A stretch of 64,000 nucleotides of DNA, taken from positions 2,356,001 to 2,420,000 of the forward strand of contig NZ_CP102294.1 in assembly GCF_025144665.1 (NCBI RefSeq). The letters run 5' to 3'. The notes beneath the pieces are model-generated. The model saw only the letters and a program-made list of their open reading frames with translations, was not told where the DNA came from and made no database searches. This stretch comes from Alistipes ihumii AP11. Lineage in GTDB: Bacteria > Bacteroidota > Bacteroidia > Bacteroidales > Rikenellaceae. The position numbers were made by a program, and so were the translations under genes. Every line of letters begins with the position of its first letter. Position 1 is the stretch's first letter. Shown piece by piece: positions 1-8,779 of the stretch.

Positions 1-1155
1 ATCCCCGAGGATCATCCGCAGTTGCGCTTCTTTCGCGACGGCGGTTTCGAGGTCGTCAAGCGCTCGCGGTTGCTCGGCGCGATTTCGGAGGGAAAGTACG
101 TGATGGCCGTTGCCGGCACGCACGGCAAGACGACCACTACGACGATGGCCGCTTGGTTCAACCGTGTCGCCGGAGGAGGGGGCAGCGCTTTTCTGGGCGG
201 CATATCGAAAAATTTCGGGAGTAATCTGGTGCTGGGACCCGGACCGCGCTTGGTCGTCGAGGCCGACGAGTTCGACCGCTCGTTTTTGCAGCTGCATCCC
301 GATGCGGCCGTCGTGACGGCGGCCGATGCCGACCATTTGGACATTTACGGCACGCACGAGGCCGTGAAGGAGGCTTTCGCGCAGTTTGTCGCGCAGATCA
401 AGCCCGGCGGAGCGCTGATCGTCAAGCGGGGAGTCGAGCTCGATCTGCGCAATCCGGAGATTTCGGTTTACCGGTACGGCTACGACGGGCCCTGCGATTT
501 CTATGCCGACCGGATCCGCGTGCTCGACGACGGGCGGTATCGCTTCGATCTGGTTTTCCCCGACCGCAGGCTGGAGGAGTGTACGCTCGGCATTCCGGGG
601 CGCGTCAACGTGGAGAATTGCGTGGCCGCCGCCGCGTTGCTCTGGGTTGCCGGGTTCGACGAGCGGAAGCTCCGCGAGGCGATCGCCTCGTTCTCGGGAG
701 TCCGGAGGCGGTTCGATTTCTACGTCAACGAGCCCGGTCGGGTCTATATGGACGATTATGCGCATCATCCCAACGAGTTGCGGGCGGCGATCGGTTCCCT
801 GCGCGAGATGTTTCCCGGCCGGAGGCTGACCGTCGTATTTCAGCCGCACCTTTACACCCGCACGCGGGATTTCTGCGAGGAATTCGCCTCGGCGCTTTCG
901 CTGGCGGACCGGGTGCTGCTGCTGCCGATCTATCCGGCGCGCGAAGAGCCGATCGAGGGCGTCCGTTCCGAGATGCTGCTGCCGCTGCTGACCGTTCCCG
1001 CGCGCGTCGTGTCCAAGGACGGACTGCTCGATGCGATCCGGGACGAGAATCCGGAACTGCTCGTGACTTTCGGCGCAGGGGACATCGACCGCTTTTGCGG
1101 CCGGATCGCGGAGACGCTGTCCGTCCCGGGTCGGCCCGCCGCGAAAGCCGATTGA
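1..1155 (+). CDS. murC: UDP-N-acetylmuramate--L-alanine ligase, 5'-truncated
   Basis: MurC joins L-alanine to UDP-N-acetylmuramic acid with ATP, the first peptide step of cytoplasmic peptidoglycan precursor synthesis. Frame 1 is open from the first base, so the gene starts upstream; 384 residues are present and roughly the first 70-80 of a normal MurC (about 460) are missing. The ATP-binding loop GTHGKTTTT lies near base 115. EADEFDRSFLQLHP follows in the central domain, and DDYAHHP and FQPHLYTRTRDF in the rest. A TTG at 22 is in frame but is internal. It is the first gene of the visible mur-fts string, 141 bp before ftsQ. Mpl is the nearest alternative, but its position before ftsQ favours MurC. 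Confidence 0.95.
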   Translation: MPEDHPQLRFFRDGGFEVVKRSRLLGAISEGKYVMAVAGTHGKTTTTTMAAWFNRVAGGGGSAFLGGISKNFGSNLVLGPGPRLVVEADEFDRSFLQLHPDAAVVTAADADHLDIYGTHEAVKEAFAQFVAQIKPGGALIVKRGVELDLRNPEISVYRYGYDGPCDFYADRIRVLDDGRYRFDLVFPDRRLEECTLGIPGRVNVENCVAAAALLWVAGFDERKLREAIASFSGVRRRFDFYVNEPGRVYMDDYAHHPNELRAAIGSLREMFPGRRLTVVFQPHLYTRTRDFCEEFASALSLADRVLLLPIYPAREEPIEGVRSEMLLPLLTVPARVVSKDGLLDAIRDENPELLVTFGAGDIDRFCGRIAETLSVPGRPAAKAD

Positions 1156-1296
1156 GAGATTTCCTGCGGTTCCCGGCCGGCAGACCGGAGATTTTCCGGC
1201 CCGAATTTCGCGGATACCGCGATTGTGCTTAATTTTGAACGGAACGAATCGGGTCTTCTTGCCGGAGAAGACCGGAACGAAAAATAGCGTCGTGTT

Positions 1297-2130
1297 TTGA
1301 AAAGGCCGCTCGTCATAACCCTGAACGTGCTTTCGTGGACAGCCATCCTCGTCTATCTGCTGCTGTCGTCGCGCTACACGCGCGAGCGGAAGCAGCAGAG
1401 ACCGTGCCGCGAGGTGCGTGTCGTGGTGCTCGACAGCGCCGAGCGCGGGTTCATCACGCCGGCCATGGTACGGGGGTGGTTCGCCTCGGAAAAGATTCCG
1501 CTGGTCGGACGCGAGCTCTCGTCGATCAATACGCTCGAGCTGGAGCGTTTCGTCCGGCGGAGGGGATATGTCCGCTCGGCCCGCGTCTATGCGTCGATCG
1601 ACGGCGTCCTGACGATCGAGATCGCCCAGCGGAAGCCCGTTATGCGATTCAATACCGACGACGGGTATAACTTCTATGTGACCGACGACGGTTATGTCCT
1701 GCCGCAGCAGAGACAGTTCTCCTGTTATGTCCCGATCGTGACGGGCCGTTTCGAGCTGCCGTTCCCCCGCGACTATGTCGGACCGCTCGACTCGCTGGCC
1801 GGAGGCGGCGAAAAAAAAGTAGAGAAAAATTATTTGTTTTTGGCTAAACTGATTAATTTTGTAAAATTCGTCGGTTATGATGACTTCTGGAACGCGTTCA
1901 TCGTGCAAATACGCGTGAACGGCGCTGATCCTCAGACCGAAGGCGAGCCTCAGGTGGAGATCGTGCCCCGGGCGGGCGATCAGGTGATCGCGCTCGGAGG
2001 GATCGACGCGTATGAGCAGAAGCTCGACAAGCTGATGAGCTTTTACCGCAAGGCGGTGCTTTACGAGGGATGGGACCGTTACCGGTACGTGAATTTGAAA
2101 TACAAGGATCAGATTGTCTGCGTCAAATAA
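1297..2130 (+). CDS. ftsQ: Cell division protein FtsQ
   Basis: Single-pass inner-membrane division protein of the FtsQ/DivIB type, linking early and late divisome parts. The sequence shows a membrane segment at about residues 5-24, then a POTRA-like region (about 40-110) and a beta-rich C-terminal domain. Sequence similarity to FtsQ is weak, as usual; the place between murC and ftsA carries much of the call. The only usable start is TTG at 1297: an in-frame TAG lies at 1285 and no ATG or GTG falls between. The stop codon sits 1 base before the ftsA ATG, so the two are probably translationally coupled. Confidence 0.87.
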   Translation: MKRPLVITLNVLSWTAILVYLLLSSRYTRERKQQRPCREVRVVVLDSAERGFITPAMVRGWFASEKIPLVGRELSSINTLELERFVRRRGYVRSARVYASIDGVLTIEIAQRKPVMRFNTDDGYNFYVTDDGYVLPQQRQFSCYVPIVTGRFELPFPRDYVGPLDSLAGGGEKKVEKNYLFLAKLINFVKFVGYDDFWNAFIVQIRVNGADPQTEGEPQVEIVPRAGDQVIALGGIDAYEQKLDKLMSFYRKAVLYEGWDRYRYVNLKYKDQIVCVK

Positions 2131-2131
2131 T

Positions 2132-3595
2132 ATGGAAAACAGAGTGGAAAACGGAGATTACGTCGTTGCGATCGATTTGGGAACCAACACGGTGGTCACG
2201 GTCGTCGGTACGAAAGATGAGGACGGCCGGATCCGGATCGTGGACCGGGAGGTTTCCCCCGTGCAGGGGATGGGCATGGTCCGCGGCGAGATCAAGAACA
2301 TCGAGCTTGTCTCGCAGAGCATCAAGGCAACCGTAGCGGCCATCGAGCAACGGCAGCAGATCCGGATCACGGAGGCTTACGCCGGCGTTTCGGGCCAGCA
2401 TATCCGTTGCGTGAAACATCCGTACCATGTGTTCAGCCGGGGCGGCGAGATCCGTCAGGAGGACGTGCAGCATCTGCACGACAGCATGCGCAACGTGCCG
2501 GCTCCCGAGGGGGAAAAGATACTGCAGATCATTCCGCAGAGCTATGTCGTTGACGACGAGGAGGAAACCTCGAGCCCGGTGGGCACGTTCGGCACCAAAC
2601 TCGCCTCGACGTTCAACATTCTGCTGGGCGACTCGACGGCGATCAGCCGGGTCGAGATGGCGCTCAAGCGCGGCGGAGTCGCTCCGCTGGGCCTGTTCCT
2701 GAATGCCGTGGCTTCGGCCGAGGCGGTGCTTTCCGAGGACGAAAAGCAGGAGGGCGTCGCCGTGATCGACATCGGGGGCGGCACGACCGACGTGACCGTC
2801 TACGAGAAGAATATCATCCGCCATGTCGGGATCGTTCCGATGGGCGGTAACGTGGTCAATAAGGATATCCGCTCCTACGGAATACTCGAGAAGCACGTCG
2901 AGAGCCTCAAGACCCGTTACGGCGGGGCGATGCGCGAGAAGGCCCAGCCCGACAAGTTCATCACCACGCCCGGCCTGAGCGCGAAGGCGCCCAAGGAGAT
3001 TTCGTGCCAGAATCTGGCCGCGATCATCGAAGCCCGCATGCAGGATATCATCGATTTCGCGGTCGAGGAGATCAAAAAGTCGGGATACCAGAACAAACTC
3101 TCCGCAGGCGTCGTACTGACGGGCGGGGGCGCGCAGTTGCGCGATCTGGACGCGCTGTTCAAAAGCTATACGGGCATGGACGTCCGCGTGGCGGGCCCCG
3201 AGGCGGTGCTCGCGGCCGATAGCCCCGACGAGGTGACGGGCCCCGATATGTCTACGGCCGTCGGAATTCTGGCCAAGGCTTTCGCCGAAGACCGTCCGGC
3301 GCGTTCGGCCCGCCCGAAAGCTTCTTCGCCCCGTCCCGTTTCCGGTTCTTACGATGCGACCGAGCCCAAGGCCGGCGTCAGCCGGCAGAAGATCAACGAT
3401 CTGTATCGGAACGACGCGGGAGCGTCCCGCTACGGACAGTCCGTTCCCGGCGAGTCCGTCGCAGAGGAGGAAGAGGAGTTCGAGCCGAAGAAGGCCAAGA
3501 AGCAGAAAGGAAGCCGGGGACCCGGATTTTTCTCCAAGATCAAGGAGAAAATGATCAACATGTTCGACGAGGAGATCGACGATAACGAGATTTAG
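2132..3595 (+). CDS. ftsA: Cell division protein FtsA
   Basis: Actin-like ATPase that anchors FtsZ filaments to the membrane. Visible are the phosphate-binding strand VVAIDLGTNTV near the N-terminus, the second one VIDIGGGTTDVTVY in the middle, and VVLTGGGAQL near the end of the actin fold. After a charged, probably disordered linker the protein ends with FFSKIKEKMINMF, an amphipathic helix typical of FtsA membrane targeting. ATG at 2132 is taken as start; an in-frame TTG at 2114 would lie inside ftsQ. About 487 residues, longer than E. coli FtsA (420) because of the linker. Confidence 0.97.
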   Translation: MENRVENGDYVVAIDLGTNTVVTVVGTKDEDGRIRIVDREVSPVQGMGMVRGEIKNIELVSQSIKATVAAIEQRQQIRITEAYAGVSGQHIRCVKHPYHVFSRGGEIRQEDVQHLHDSMRNVPAPEGEKILQIIPQSYVVDDEEETSSPVGTFGTKLASTFNILLGDSTAISRVEMALKRGGVAPLGLFLNAVASAEAVLSEDEKQEGVAVIDIGGGTTDVTVYEKNIIRHVGIVPMGGNVVNKDIRSYGILEKHVESLKTRYGGAMREKAQPDKFITTPGLSAKAPKEISCQNLAAIIEARMQDIIDFAVEEIKKSGYQNKLSAGVVLTGGGAQLRDLDALFKSYTGMDVRVAGPEAVLAADSPDEVTGPDMSTAVGILAKAFAEDRPARSARPKASSPRPVSGSYDATEPKAGVSRQKINDLYRNDAGASRYGQSVPGESVAEEEEEFEPKKAKKQKGSRGPGFFSKIKEKMINMFDEEIDDNEI

Positions 3596-3675
3596 TACGC
3601 ACGTTGCGGAGGCCTGCTCCGAAGCGTGCGGCACAATATATTGACGGAAACAGAACAAAACGAAGCGGAAACGAT

Positions 3676-5121
3676 ATGCCCGAGGTAGATAAGATCATCG
3701 ATTTTGAGATTCCGAAACTTTCCCCGTCCATTATTATGGTGACGGGCGTCGGCGGCGGCGGAAGCAATGCCGTCAATCACATGTTCGAAATGGAGATTGC
3801 CGACGTGTCGTTCATGGTGTGCAATACGGACCCTCAGGCGTTGCGCAACAGTCCGGTGCCGGTCAAAGTGCGCTTGGGCCAGAACGGGCTCGGAGCGGGC
3901 AACAATCCCGAGAAAGGACGGCAGGCGGCGCTGGAGAGTCTGGACGAGATCGTCGAGATTTACAAGCGCGAGGGGACGAAAATGGTCTTCATCACGGCCG
4001 GAATGGGCGGCGGCACGGGTACGGGAGCTGCTCCGGTCATTGCGAAAGCGGCCCGCGAACTGGGGATTCTGACTGTCGCGATCGTGACGATTCCGTTCAA
4101 GACCGAGGGGCCGAAGCGGATGAAGCAGGCTTATCAGGGTATCGACGAGCTGCGGGAGTGCGTCGACTCGTTGCTGCTGATCAACAATGAGAACATACAG
4201 GAGATTTTCGGCAAACTGACGCTGACCGAGGCGTTCCACAAGGCCGACGACATTCTGGCCACGGCGGCCAAGGGCATCGCCGAAGTCATCACGCGCGAAA
4301 ACACCGTCAACGTGGACTTCGCCGACGTGCAGACCGTGATGACCAACAGCGGCGTCGCGCTGATGGGTTCGGGACGCGCGTCGGGCGAGGACCGGGCGAT
4401 GGCGGTGGCCAACATGGCGCTCGAGTCGCCTCTGCTGAACCATAACGACATTGCCGGAGCGAAGAACATACTGATCAACATTACTTCGGGCGAGGAGGAG
4501 ATCACGCTCGAGGAGACGTACATGATTACCGAGTACATTCAGGAGCGCGCCGGAAACAACGCCGACATCATCTGGGGCGCCGGCAAGGACGACTCGCTGG
4601 GCTCCGACATCGAGGTGACTATCATTGCGACCGGTTTCGACTACAACCAAATGAATATGGTGTCGTATTCGCCCCTGCAGGGCTATAAGGACTCGCTGCG
4701 CAAAAGCGTGCCGACCGAGGAGCCCGGGATGCAGGCGGAGCAAGAGGAACCGTCCGTCGAACCGGAGGCCCGCGAGCCGGAAGGTCCGTTCAAGACTCGG
4801 ATCCGCAAGCCGGTCGCTCCGGCGGCGCAGCCGTCGGCTCCGGAAGCGCCCCGCCCGTTCGAACGGCCCGCTCCGAGACCGGCCGCGCCTCAGGCGCAAA
4901 ATCCTTTCGCCGCTCCGGTCGCTCAGCAGACGATCGCTTCGAAGCGCGACAAGGAGTCCGATATCGATATCGACGAGCTGGAGAACCGTCCGGCTTTCGT
5001 GCGTCGTAACGTGAAGTTCGTCAAAGACAATTCGGCGGAGGGAGGACGCAGCTCGCGCGTGGCTCTCAAGGACGATAGCGCGCCGAGCGACAAGACCCAG
5101 AACAGCTCGCTGTTCGATTAG
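3676..5121 (+). CDS. ftsZ: Cell division protein FtsZ
   Basis: Tubulin-like GTPase that forms the Z ring. The nucleotide loop [12 protein letters not shown] is at residues 22-33, the tubulin signature [10 protein letters not shown] at 111-120 and a T7 loop NVDFADVQ further on. The start is ATG 3676 (MPEVDKI); the open frame back to a TTG at 3604 has no FtsZ-like residues. After the globular part (about 330 residues) comes a Pro/Ala-rich linker. RPAFVRRNV near residue 440 resembles the usual C-terminal FtsA-binding peptide, yet about 35 more residues follow it. 481 residues in all. Confidence 0.98.
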   Translation: MPEVDKIIDFEIPKLSPSIIMVTGVGGGGSNAVNHMFEMEIADVSFMVCNTDPQALRNSPVPVKVRLGQNGLGAGNNPEKGRQAALESLDEIVEIYKREGTKMVFITAGMGGGTGTGAAPVIAKAARELGILTVAIVTIPFKTEGPKRMKQAYQGIDELRECVDSLLLINNENIQEIFGKLTLTEAFHKADDILATAAKGIAEVITRENTVNVDFADVQTVMTNSGVALMGSGRASGEDRAMAVANMALESPLLNHNDIAGAKNILINITSGEEEITLEETYMITEYIQERAGNNADIIWGAGKDDSLGSDIEVTIIATGFDYNQMNMVSYSPLQGYKDSLRKSVPTEEPGMQAEQEEPSVEPEAREPEGPFKTRIRKPVAPAAQPSAPEAPRPFERPAPRPAAPQAQNPFAAPVAQQTIASKRDKESDIDIDELENRPAFVRRNVKFVKDNSAEGGRSSRVALKDDSAPSDKTQNSSLFD

Positions 5122-5175
5122 CGCGGCGTTTCGTCGTCCGAGCCGCGAACCGCGACCGAACGGATGAGTCGGGGG

Positions 5176-5204
5176 CGGGTACGGCCGGAGACCGGGCGTA
5201 CCCG
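5176..5204. other. Perfect two-part hairpin between ftsZ and the CorC-like gene
   Basis: Arms CGGGTACG (5176-5183) and CGTACCCG (5197-5204) enclose a second stem CCGG/CCGG with a 3-base loop AGA; the two single G bases between stems face each other. No T-run follows on either strand, so it is not a standard intrinsic terminator. It could be an mRNA end-stabilising or processing structure at the end of the fts transcript (inference). Confidence 0.5.
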
Positions 5205-5239
5205 GCGGCGTTCCGATCATATTTCATACCGAAGCCTTG

Positions 5240-6544
5240 ATGGAGTGTATCATACAAACCGTGATGTTTCGCCCGTTTACGGGCCACGACGTTGCCGTGT
5301 CGATCGTCATCGCGGTGCTGCTCGGCTGCTCCGCGCTGGTATCGGGTTCCGAGACGGCCTTTTTCTCGCTGACTCCGCGTAACATCGCTCAGCTCAAGAC
5401 GGGTCGCAGCCGCAGCGGCCGGGCGATCCTGAAGTTGCTGTCGGTGCAGGAATATTTGCTGGCCACTATTCTGATCGTTAATAATCTGGTCAATATCTGC
5501 ATCGTGATCCTGTCCAACGGACTGATCGATTCGCTGACGGATTTCGGCGGAGCGGCCGGGCTAGAGTTCGTCGTCAAGACGGTCGTCGTGACGTTTCTGC
5601 TGCTGCTTTTCGGCGAGATCATGCCCAAAATATTCGCGTCGTACAACCCCTTGCGCGTTGCCCGGATGACTTCGATTCCGCTTCTTTTGCTCAAGTCGGT
5701 CTTCCGTCCGCTGGCTTATGTGCTGATCCGTTCGGGAAGCTACATCAACGAGAGCGTGGCCAAGAAGCGGGTCAATATTTCGATCGACGAGCTGTCGAAC
5801 GCCATCGAGATGACCACCGACCAGACCGTCGAGGAAAGACGGATGCTGTCCGGCATCGTCGGTTTCGTGCATACCGAAGTCGTCGAGATCATGAAGCCTC
5901 GCGTCGATATCGTCGCGCTCGATCTGAAGGACGATTTCGCCGAAGTCCGCCGCGTGATCATAGAGTCGGGCTTCTCGCGGATTCCGGTTTGCGAGGAAGG
6001 GATCGACGACGTGAAAGGCGTGCTTTACGTAAAGGACATGCTGCCCTATATTTCGCACGGCGACGACTTCGAGTGGCAGCACCTGATCCGCCGCGCCTAT
6101 TTCGTGCCTGAGCATAAGAAGATCAACGATCTGCTCGAAGAGTTCCAGAACAACAAGATTCATATGGCGATCGTCGTCGACGAGTACGGGTCGACGCTCG
6201 GTCTGGTCTCGCTGGAGGATATTCTGGAAGAAATCGTCGGCGAGATTTCGGACGAGTCCGACATCGAGCAGTCGTTTTACACGAAGTTGTCCGAGAATAC
6301 CTATCTGTTCGACGGCAAGACGCATCTGAACGATTTCCTGAAGGTGCTTTCGTTCGATGAAGACTATTTGGACGAGGCGAAAGGCGAAGCCGAGACGCTG
6401 GCCGGACTGATGCTCGAGATCAGGAAGGATTTTCTGCGCCGGGGCGAGACGCTCGCGTATCGCCGGCTGACTCTCCGTGTCGACGCGATGGACGGTCGCC
6501 GGATCGATAAGATACGGGTTACGGTCGCCGACTCGGAGGATTGA
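5240..6544 (+). CDS. CNNM/CorC-type membrane protein with CBS pair (GldE-like)
   Basis: Inner-membrane protein of the hemolysin C/CorC superfamily, the group that includes GldE of Bacteroidetes. The N-terminal part is a DUF21 domain with about four membrane segments (residues 15-190) containing SGSETAFFSLTPRN and FGEIMPKIFA. A CBS pair follows (about 200-330: MKPRVDIVALD, GFSRIPVCEE, VVDEYGSTLGLVSLEDILEEIVGEI), then a CorC_HlyC domain at the end. Known relatives act in magnesium or cobalt handling, and GldE is needed for gliding in motile relatives. Here a housekeeping transport or envelope role is more likely than gliding. ATG 5240 is chosen over an adjacent TTG. Confidence 0.9.
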   Translation: MECIIQTVMFRPFTGHDVAVSIVIAVLLGCSALVSGSETAFFSLTPRNIAQLKTGRSRSGRAILKLLSVQEYLLATILIVNNLVNICIVILSNGLIDSLTDFGGAAGLEFVVKTVVVTFLLLLFGEIMPKIFASYNPLRVARMTSIPLLLLKSVFRPLAYVLIRSGSYINESVAKKRVNISIDELSNAIEMTTDQTVEERRMLSGIVGFVHTEVVEIMKPRVDIVALDLKDDFAEVRRVIIESGFSRIPVCEEGIDDVKGVLYVKDMLPYISHGDDFEWQHLIRRAYFVPEHKKINDLLEEFQNNKIHMAIVVDEYGSTLGLVSLEDILEEIVGEISDESDIEQSFYTKLSENTYLFDGKTHLNDFLKVLSFDEDYLDEAKGEAETLAGLMLEIRKDFLRRGETLAYRRLTLRVDAMDGRRIDKIRVTVADSED

Positions 6545-6942
6545 GCCCGAGGATCGCGGAATATTCTGGCGGACCGTATGCCGGCCGAGTGCCGTAAAAC
6601 GATGCGCATGCCGGAGCAGGTTGCCTTTCGAGCCTGAGAAACCGATTTTCCCCTGTCTCTTAATTCCATGTTCCGTAATAGCCGCTGAGGCTTATTTGTC
6701 GGGCGGTTTGTTCGACAGCCGTTTCCCCTGTGGCCGGTTCGGCAGGAGTCGTGCGGCGCATGCCGGCGCAGGAACAGGCCGAAATAAGAGCGGACAGGCC
6801 CGACGACCTGTCCGCTTCCGAATGTGCCCGCTCGGAGACGCGTTCTCTCGCCTGCTTCGAGGATGCGCCCGTCCGCTTCCGTACACGGCGTGCGCCCGAA
6901 GGACTCGCGGAACCGCTCCGGCGACAAGCCCCGAGTGGCTAT
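6545..6942. other. Intergenic region between convergent genes
   Basis: The 398 bases between the CorC-like gene (+) and fabI (-) hold no convincing gene. The one structure seen is a 10-bp hairpin, arms 6789-6798 and 6807-6816 with an 8-base loop. Read on the minus strand it is followed by a T-rich stretch, so it may end the fabI transcript. The rest is GC-rich sequence without a recognisable signal. Confidence 0.6.
6789..6816 (-). terminator. Possible fabI terminator
   Basis: A perfect 10-bp stem (AGCGGACAGG/CCTGTCCGCT) with an 8-base loop. On the minus strand it is followed by CTTATTTC, a weak T tract. It lies about 125 bases past the fabI stop codon, far for a dedicated terminator. Confidence 0.4.
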
Positions 6943-7794
6943 CTATATCTTGTTTTTGATATCCTGATATTCCACTTCGAGCCCTTTCTCGTAGAGCTTC
7001 ATTGCCCGCCGGCTCATGCCCATGCTCGAGAAGCCCCCGTCGTGATAGAGATTCTGCATCGTAACCTTGCGCGTCAGGTCGGAGAACAGCGTGAGCACAT
7101 AGCCTGCGCAGTCGTCGGCCGTGGCGTTGCCCAGCGGCGAGGTCCGGTCGGCGAAATCCATCAGGTCGCCCATTCCCATGACGCCGCTGCCGGCCGTCGT
7201 CGGGGTGGGCGACTGCGAGACCGTATTGATGCGGACGTGCTTCTCGCGGCCGTAGATATAGCCGAAGCTGCGGGCGATCGACTCGAGCAGCGCCTTGGCG
7301 TCGGCCATGTCGTTGTATCCGTAGAGCGTGCGCTGGGCGGCGATATACGTCAGCGCGACGATCGACCCCCAGTCGTTCAGCGCGTCTTTCTTGCGGGCCA
7401 CCTGAATGACCTTGTGGAACGAAATGGCGGATATGTCGAGCGTCTTGGCCAGATAATCGTAGTCCAGATCGTCGTATTTGCGTCCTTTTCGTACGTTGAG
7501 GGACATGCCGATCGAATGGAGGATGAAATCGAACTTGCCGCCGAAGTGCTCCATGGTCCGGTCGATGAGGCGTTCCAGATCGGGCACGCTCGTGGCGTCG
7601 GCCGGTACGACGATCGTGCCGCACTGCTCGGCCAGTTGGTTGATCGTGCCCATGCGGATCGATACGGCCGTGTTCGTCAGCACGATCTCGGCTCCCTCCT
7701 CAACGGCGCGCCGGGCCACTTTCCATGCGATGGAATTCTCGTTCAGGGCGCCGAAAATCAGCCCCTTCTTCCCTTTCAGCAAATTGTAAGACAT
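6943..7794 (-). CDS. fabI: Enoyl-[acyl-carrier-protein] reductase (NADH), FabI type
   Basis: Short-chain-dehydrogenase-like enzyme that reduces enoyl-ACP in the last step of each fatty acid elongation cycle; the target of triclosan in other bacteria. The N-terminal GKKGLIFGALNENSIAW gives the divergent FabI nucleotide fold. The catalytic pattern Y-x(8)-YGYN-x-M-x-x-AK is present. 283 residues, normal for the family. ATG at 7794 follows a good promoter (7820-7850) by about 20 bases, which excludes the long open frame continuing upstream through the neighbouring gene. Stop is TAG. Confidence 0.96.
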   Translation of the reverse strand: MSYNLLKGKKGLIFGALNENSIAWKVARRAVEEGAEIVLTNTAVSIRMGTINQLAEQCGTIVVPADATSVPDLERLIDRTMEHFGGKFDFILHSIGMSLNVRKGRKYDDLDYDYLAKTLDISAISFHKVIQVARKKDALNDWGSIVALTYIAAQRTLYGYNDMADAKALLESIARSFGYIYGREKHVRINTVSQSPTPTTAGSGVMGMGDLMDFADRTSPLGNATADDCAGYVLTLFSDLTRKVTMQNLYHDGGFSSMGMSRRAMKLYEKGLEVEYQDIKNKI

Positions 7795-7819
7795 ATTTCC
7801 TAATCCTTTTAGTCGCGGG

Positions 7820-7850
7820 CAAAGGTAGCGAAATATGCCAAACTGCCAAA
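7820..7850 (-). promoter_or_regulatory. Promoter of fabI
   Basis: On the minus strand TTTG (7847-7850) is followed after 19 bases by TACCTTTG (7820-7827), a full match to the Bacteroidetes housekeeping promoter. It starts right after the stop codon of the TonB-like gene, so fabI has its own transcript. Confidence 0.8.
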
Positions 7851-7853
7851 AGC

Positions 7854-8696
7854 CTATTGCGGTACGAAGATATAGGTGATGGTCCCGCTCTGACGGTCGG
7901 CGGCCGAGCCGTCGACATTGAACCGGGAATTGCGCGCGGCCGTGACGGCCGTCTCGTTGATGCAATTGCTCGACGTCGTGGTCTCCTTCAGCGAGGCTGC
8001 CGTTACCTTGCCGTTGCGGTTGACGGTGATCGCTACGGTGACCTCGCCTCCTCCCTCGCACTGGTAGGCCGGCGTGTGCAGGTAGACGTCCGTCCGTCCG
8101 GGCAGCGAGTAGGAGACCAGCACGCGTCCCTTCTGCTTCACGCCGCTCGGCTTTTCTCCGTCCTTGGCTTCCCGCTGGGCCTTGTGCCGGGCGATCATTT
8201 CGCGCTCCTCGCGGCGGCCCCGCTCGAACGCCTCGCGCGAGGCCTGCATTCTGCCCCGGACGGCGGCGGCTTCCTCGTCGAGGCTCTCCATGAACTCTTC
8301 GGTCGCTTCGGAAAGGTTTCCCGACGACGCGCTCCGCTCTCCGACCGACTCGTTGCGGCCGTTCTCGTCCGAGACCAGATTCCTTACGTCGCGATAGTCG
8401 CTGCGCTCGTCCCGCTGCTCGGGCTCCTGCTCTTCGGGAAGAGCCGCCTGCAGATCGGTCAGGTCCATGTAGATCGTATTGTAGGTGACGCGCTGCTGGA
8501 GAACGATTTTGGCCGAAACGAACACGATACCGAACGCCAGGTAGGCAATGACCATGCAGCACAGCCCGACCCGGTGCTCGTAAGCCCATGAGCCCGCGTC
8601 GAACGGGCGTTTCTCGAAAGGCAGCGGAATGCGTGCCCGGGGCTGTCGGGGAGGCTGCGGACGAGGCGTTTGTGACGGTTTTGTCTCTCGGTCCAT
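7854..8696 (-). CDS. TonB-like energy transducer protein
   Basis: 280-residue protein with a basic, Pro-rich cytoplasmic start, one membrane segment at about residues 44-64 (GLCCMVIAYLAFGIVFVSAK), a long charged periplasmic spacer rich in Glu and Arg, and a C-terminal TonB-like domain (GGEVTVAITVNRNGKVTAAS, then ITYIFVPQ). Such proteins pass proton-motive energy to outer-membrane receptors, but no exbBD lies next to this copy. It shares its C-terminal style (NSRFNVD, GTITY) with the TonB at 23771-24589, so the two are probably paralogues. Divergent from lpxC-fabZ with a separate -7 box. Confidence 0.82.
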   Translation of the reverse strand: MDRETKPSQTPRPQPPRQPRARIPLPFEKRPFDAGSWAYEHRVGLCCMVIAYLAFGIVFVSAKIVLQQRVTYNTIYMDLTDLQAALPEEQEPEQRDERSDYRDVRNLVSDENGRNESVGERSASSGNLSEATEEFMESLDEEAAAVRGRMQASREAFERGRREEREMIARHKAQREAKDGEKPSGVKQKGRVLVSYSLPGRTDVYLHTPAYQCEGGGEVTVAITVNRNGKVTAASLKETTTSSNCINETAVTAARNSRFNVDGSAADRQSGTITYIFVPQ

Positions 8697-8716
8697 CGTT
8701 TGCTATAAAAGTCGAA

Positions 8717-8724
8717 CAAAAGTA
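8717..8724 (-). promoter_or_regulatory. -7 box of the TonB-like gene
   Basis: Minus strand reads TACTTTTG, matching TAnnTTTG, about 20 bases upstream of the ATG at 8696. No TTTG lies at the right distance for a -33 box. Confidence 0.5.
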
Positions 8725-8745
8725 CGATTTCTTTCAAAAAATTCA

Positions 8746-8753
8746 TACCTTTG
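8746..8753 (+). promoter_or_regulatory. -7 box of lpxC-fabZ
   Basis: TACCTTTG, 26 bases before the ATG at 8780, with no clear -33 element. It lies 21 bases from the opposite-strand box at 8717-8724, so the two divergent promoters are close enough to influence each other. Confidence 0.6.
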
Positions 8754-8779
8754 CATTTAAAATAATTTTTCGATATAGC

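Noticed and set aside
2114-2131. TTG start for ftsA
   Set aside because: Lies inside ftsQ; ATG 2132 follows directly and matches FtsA N-termini.
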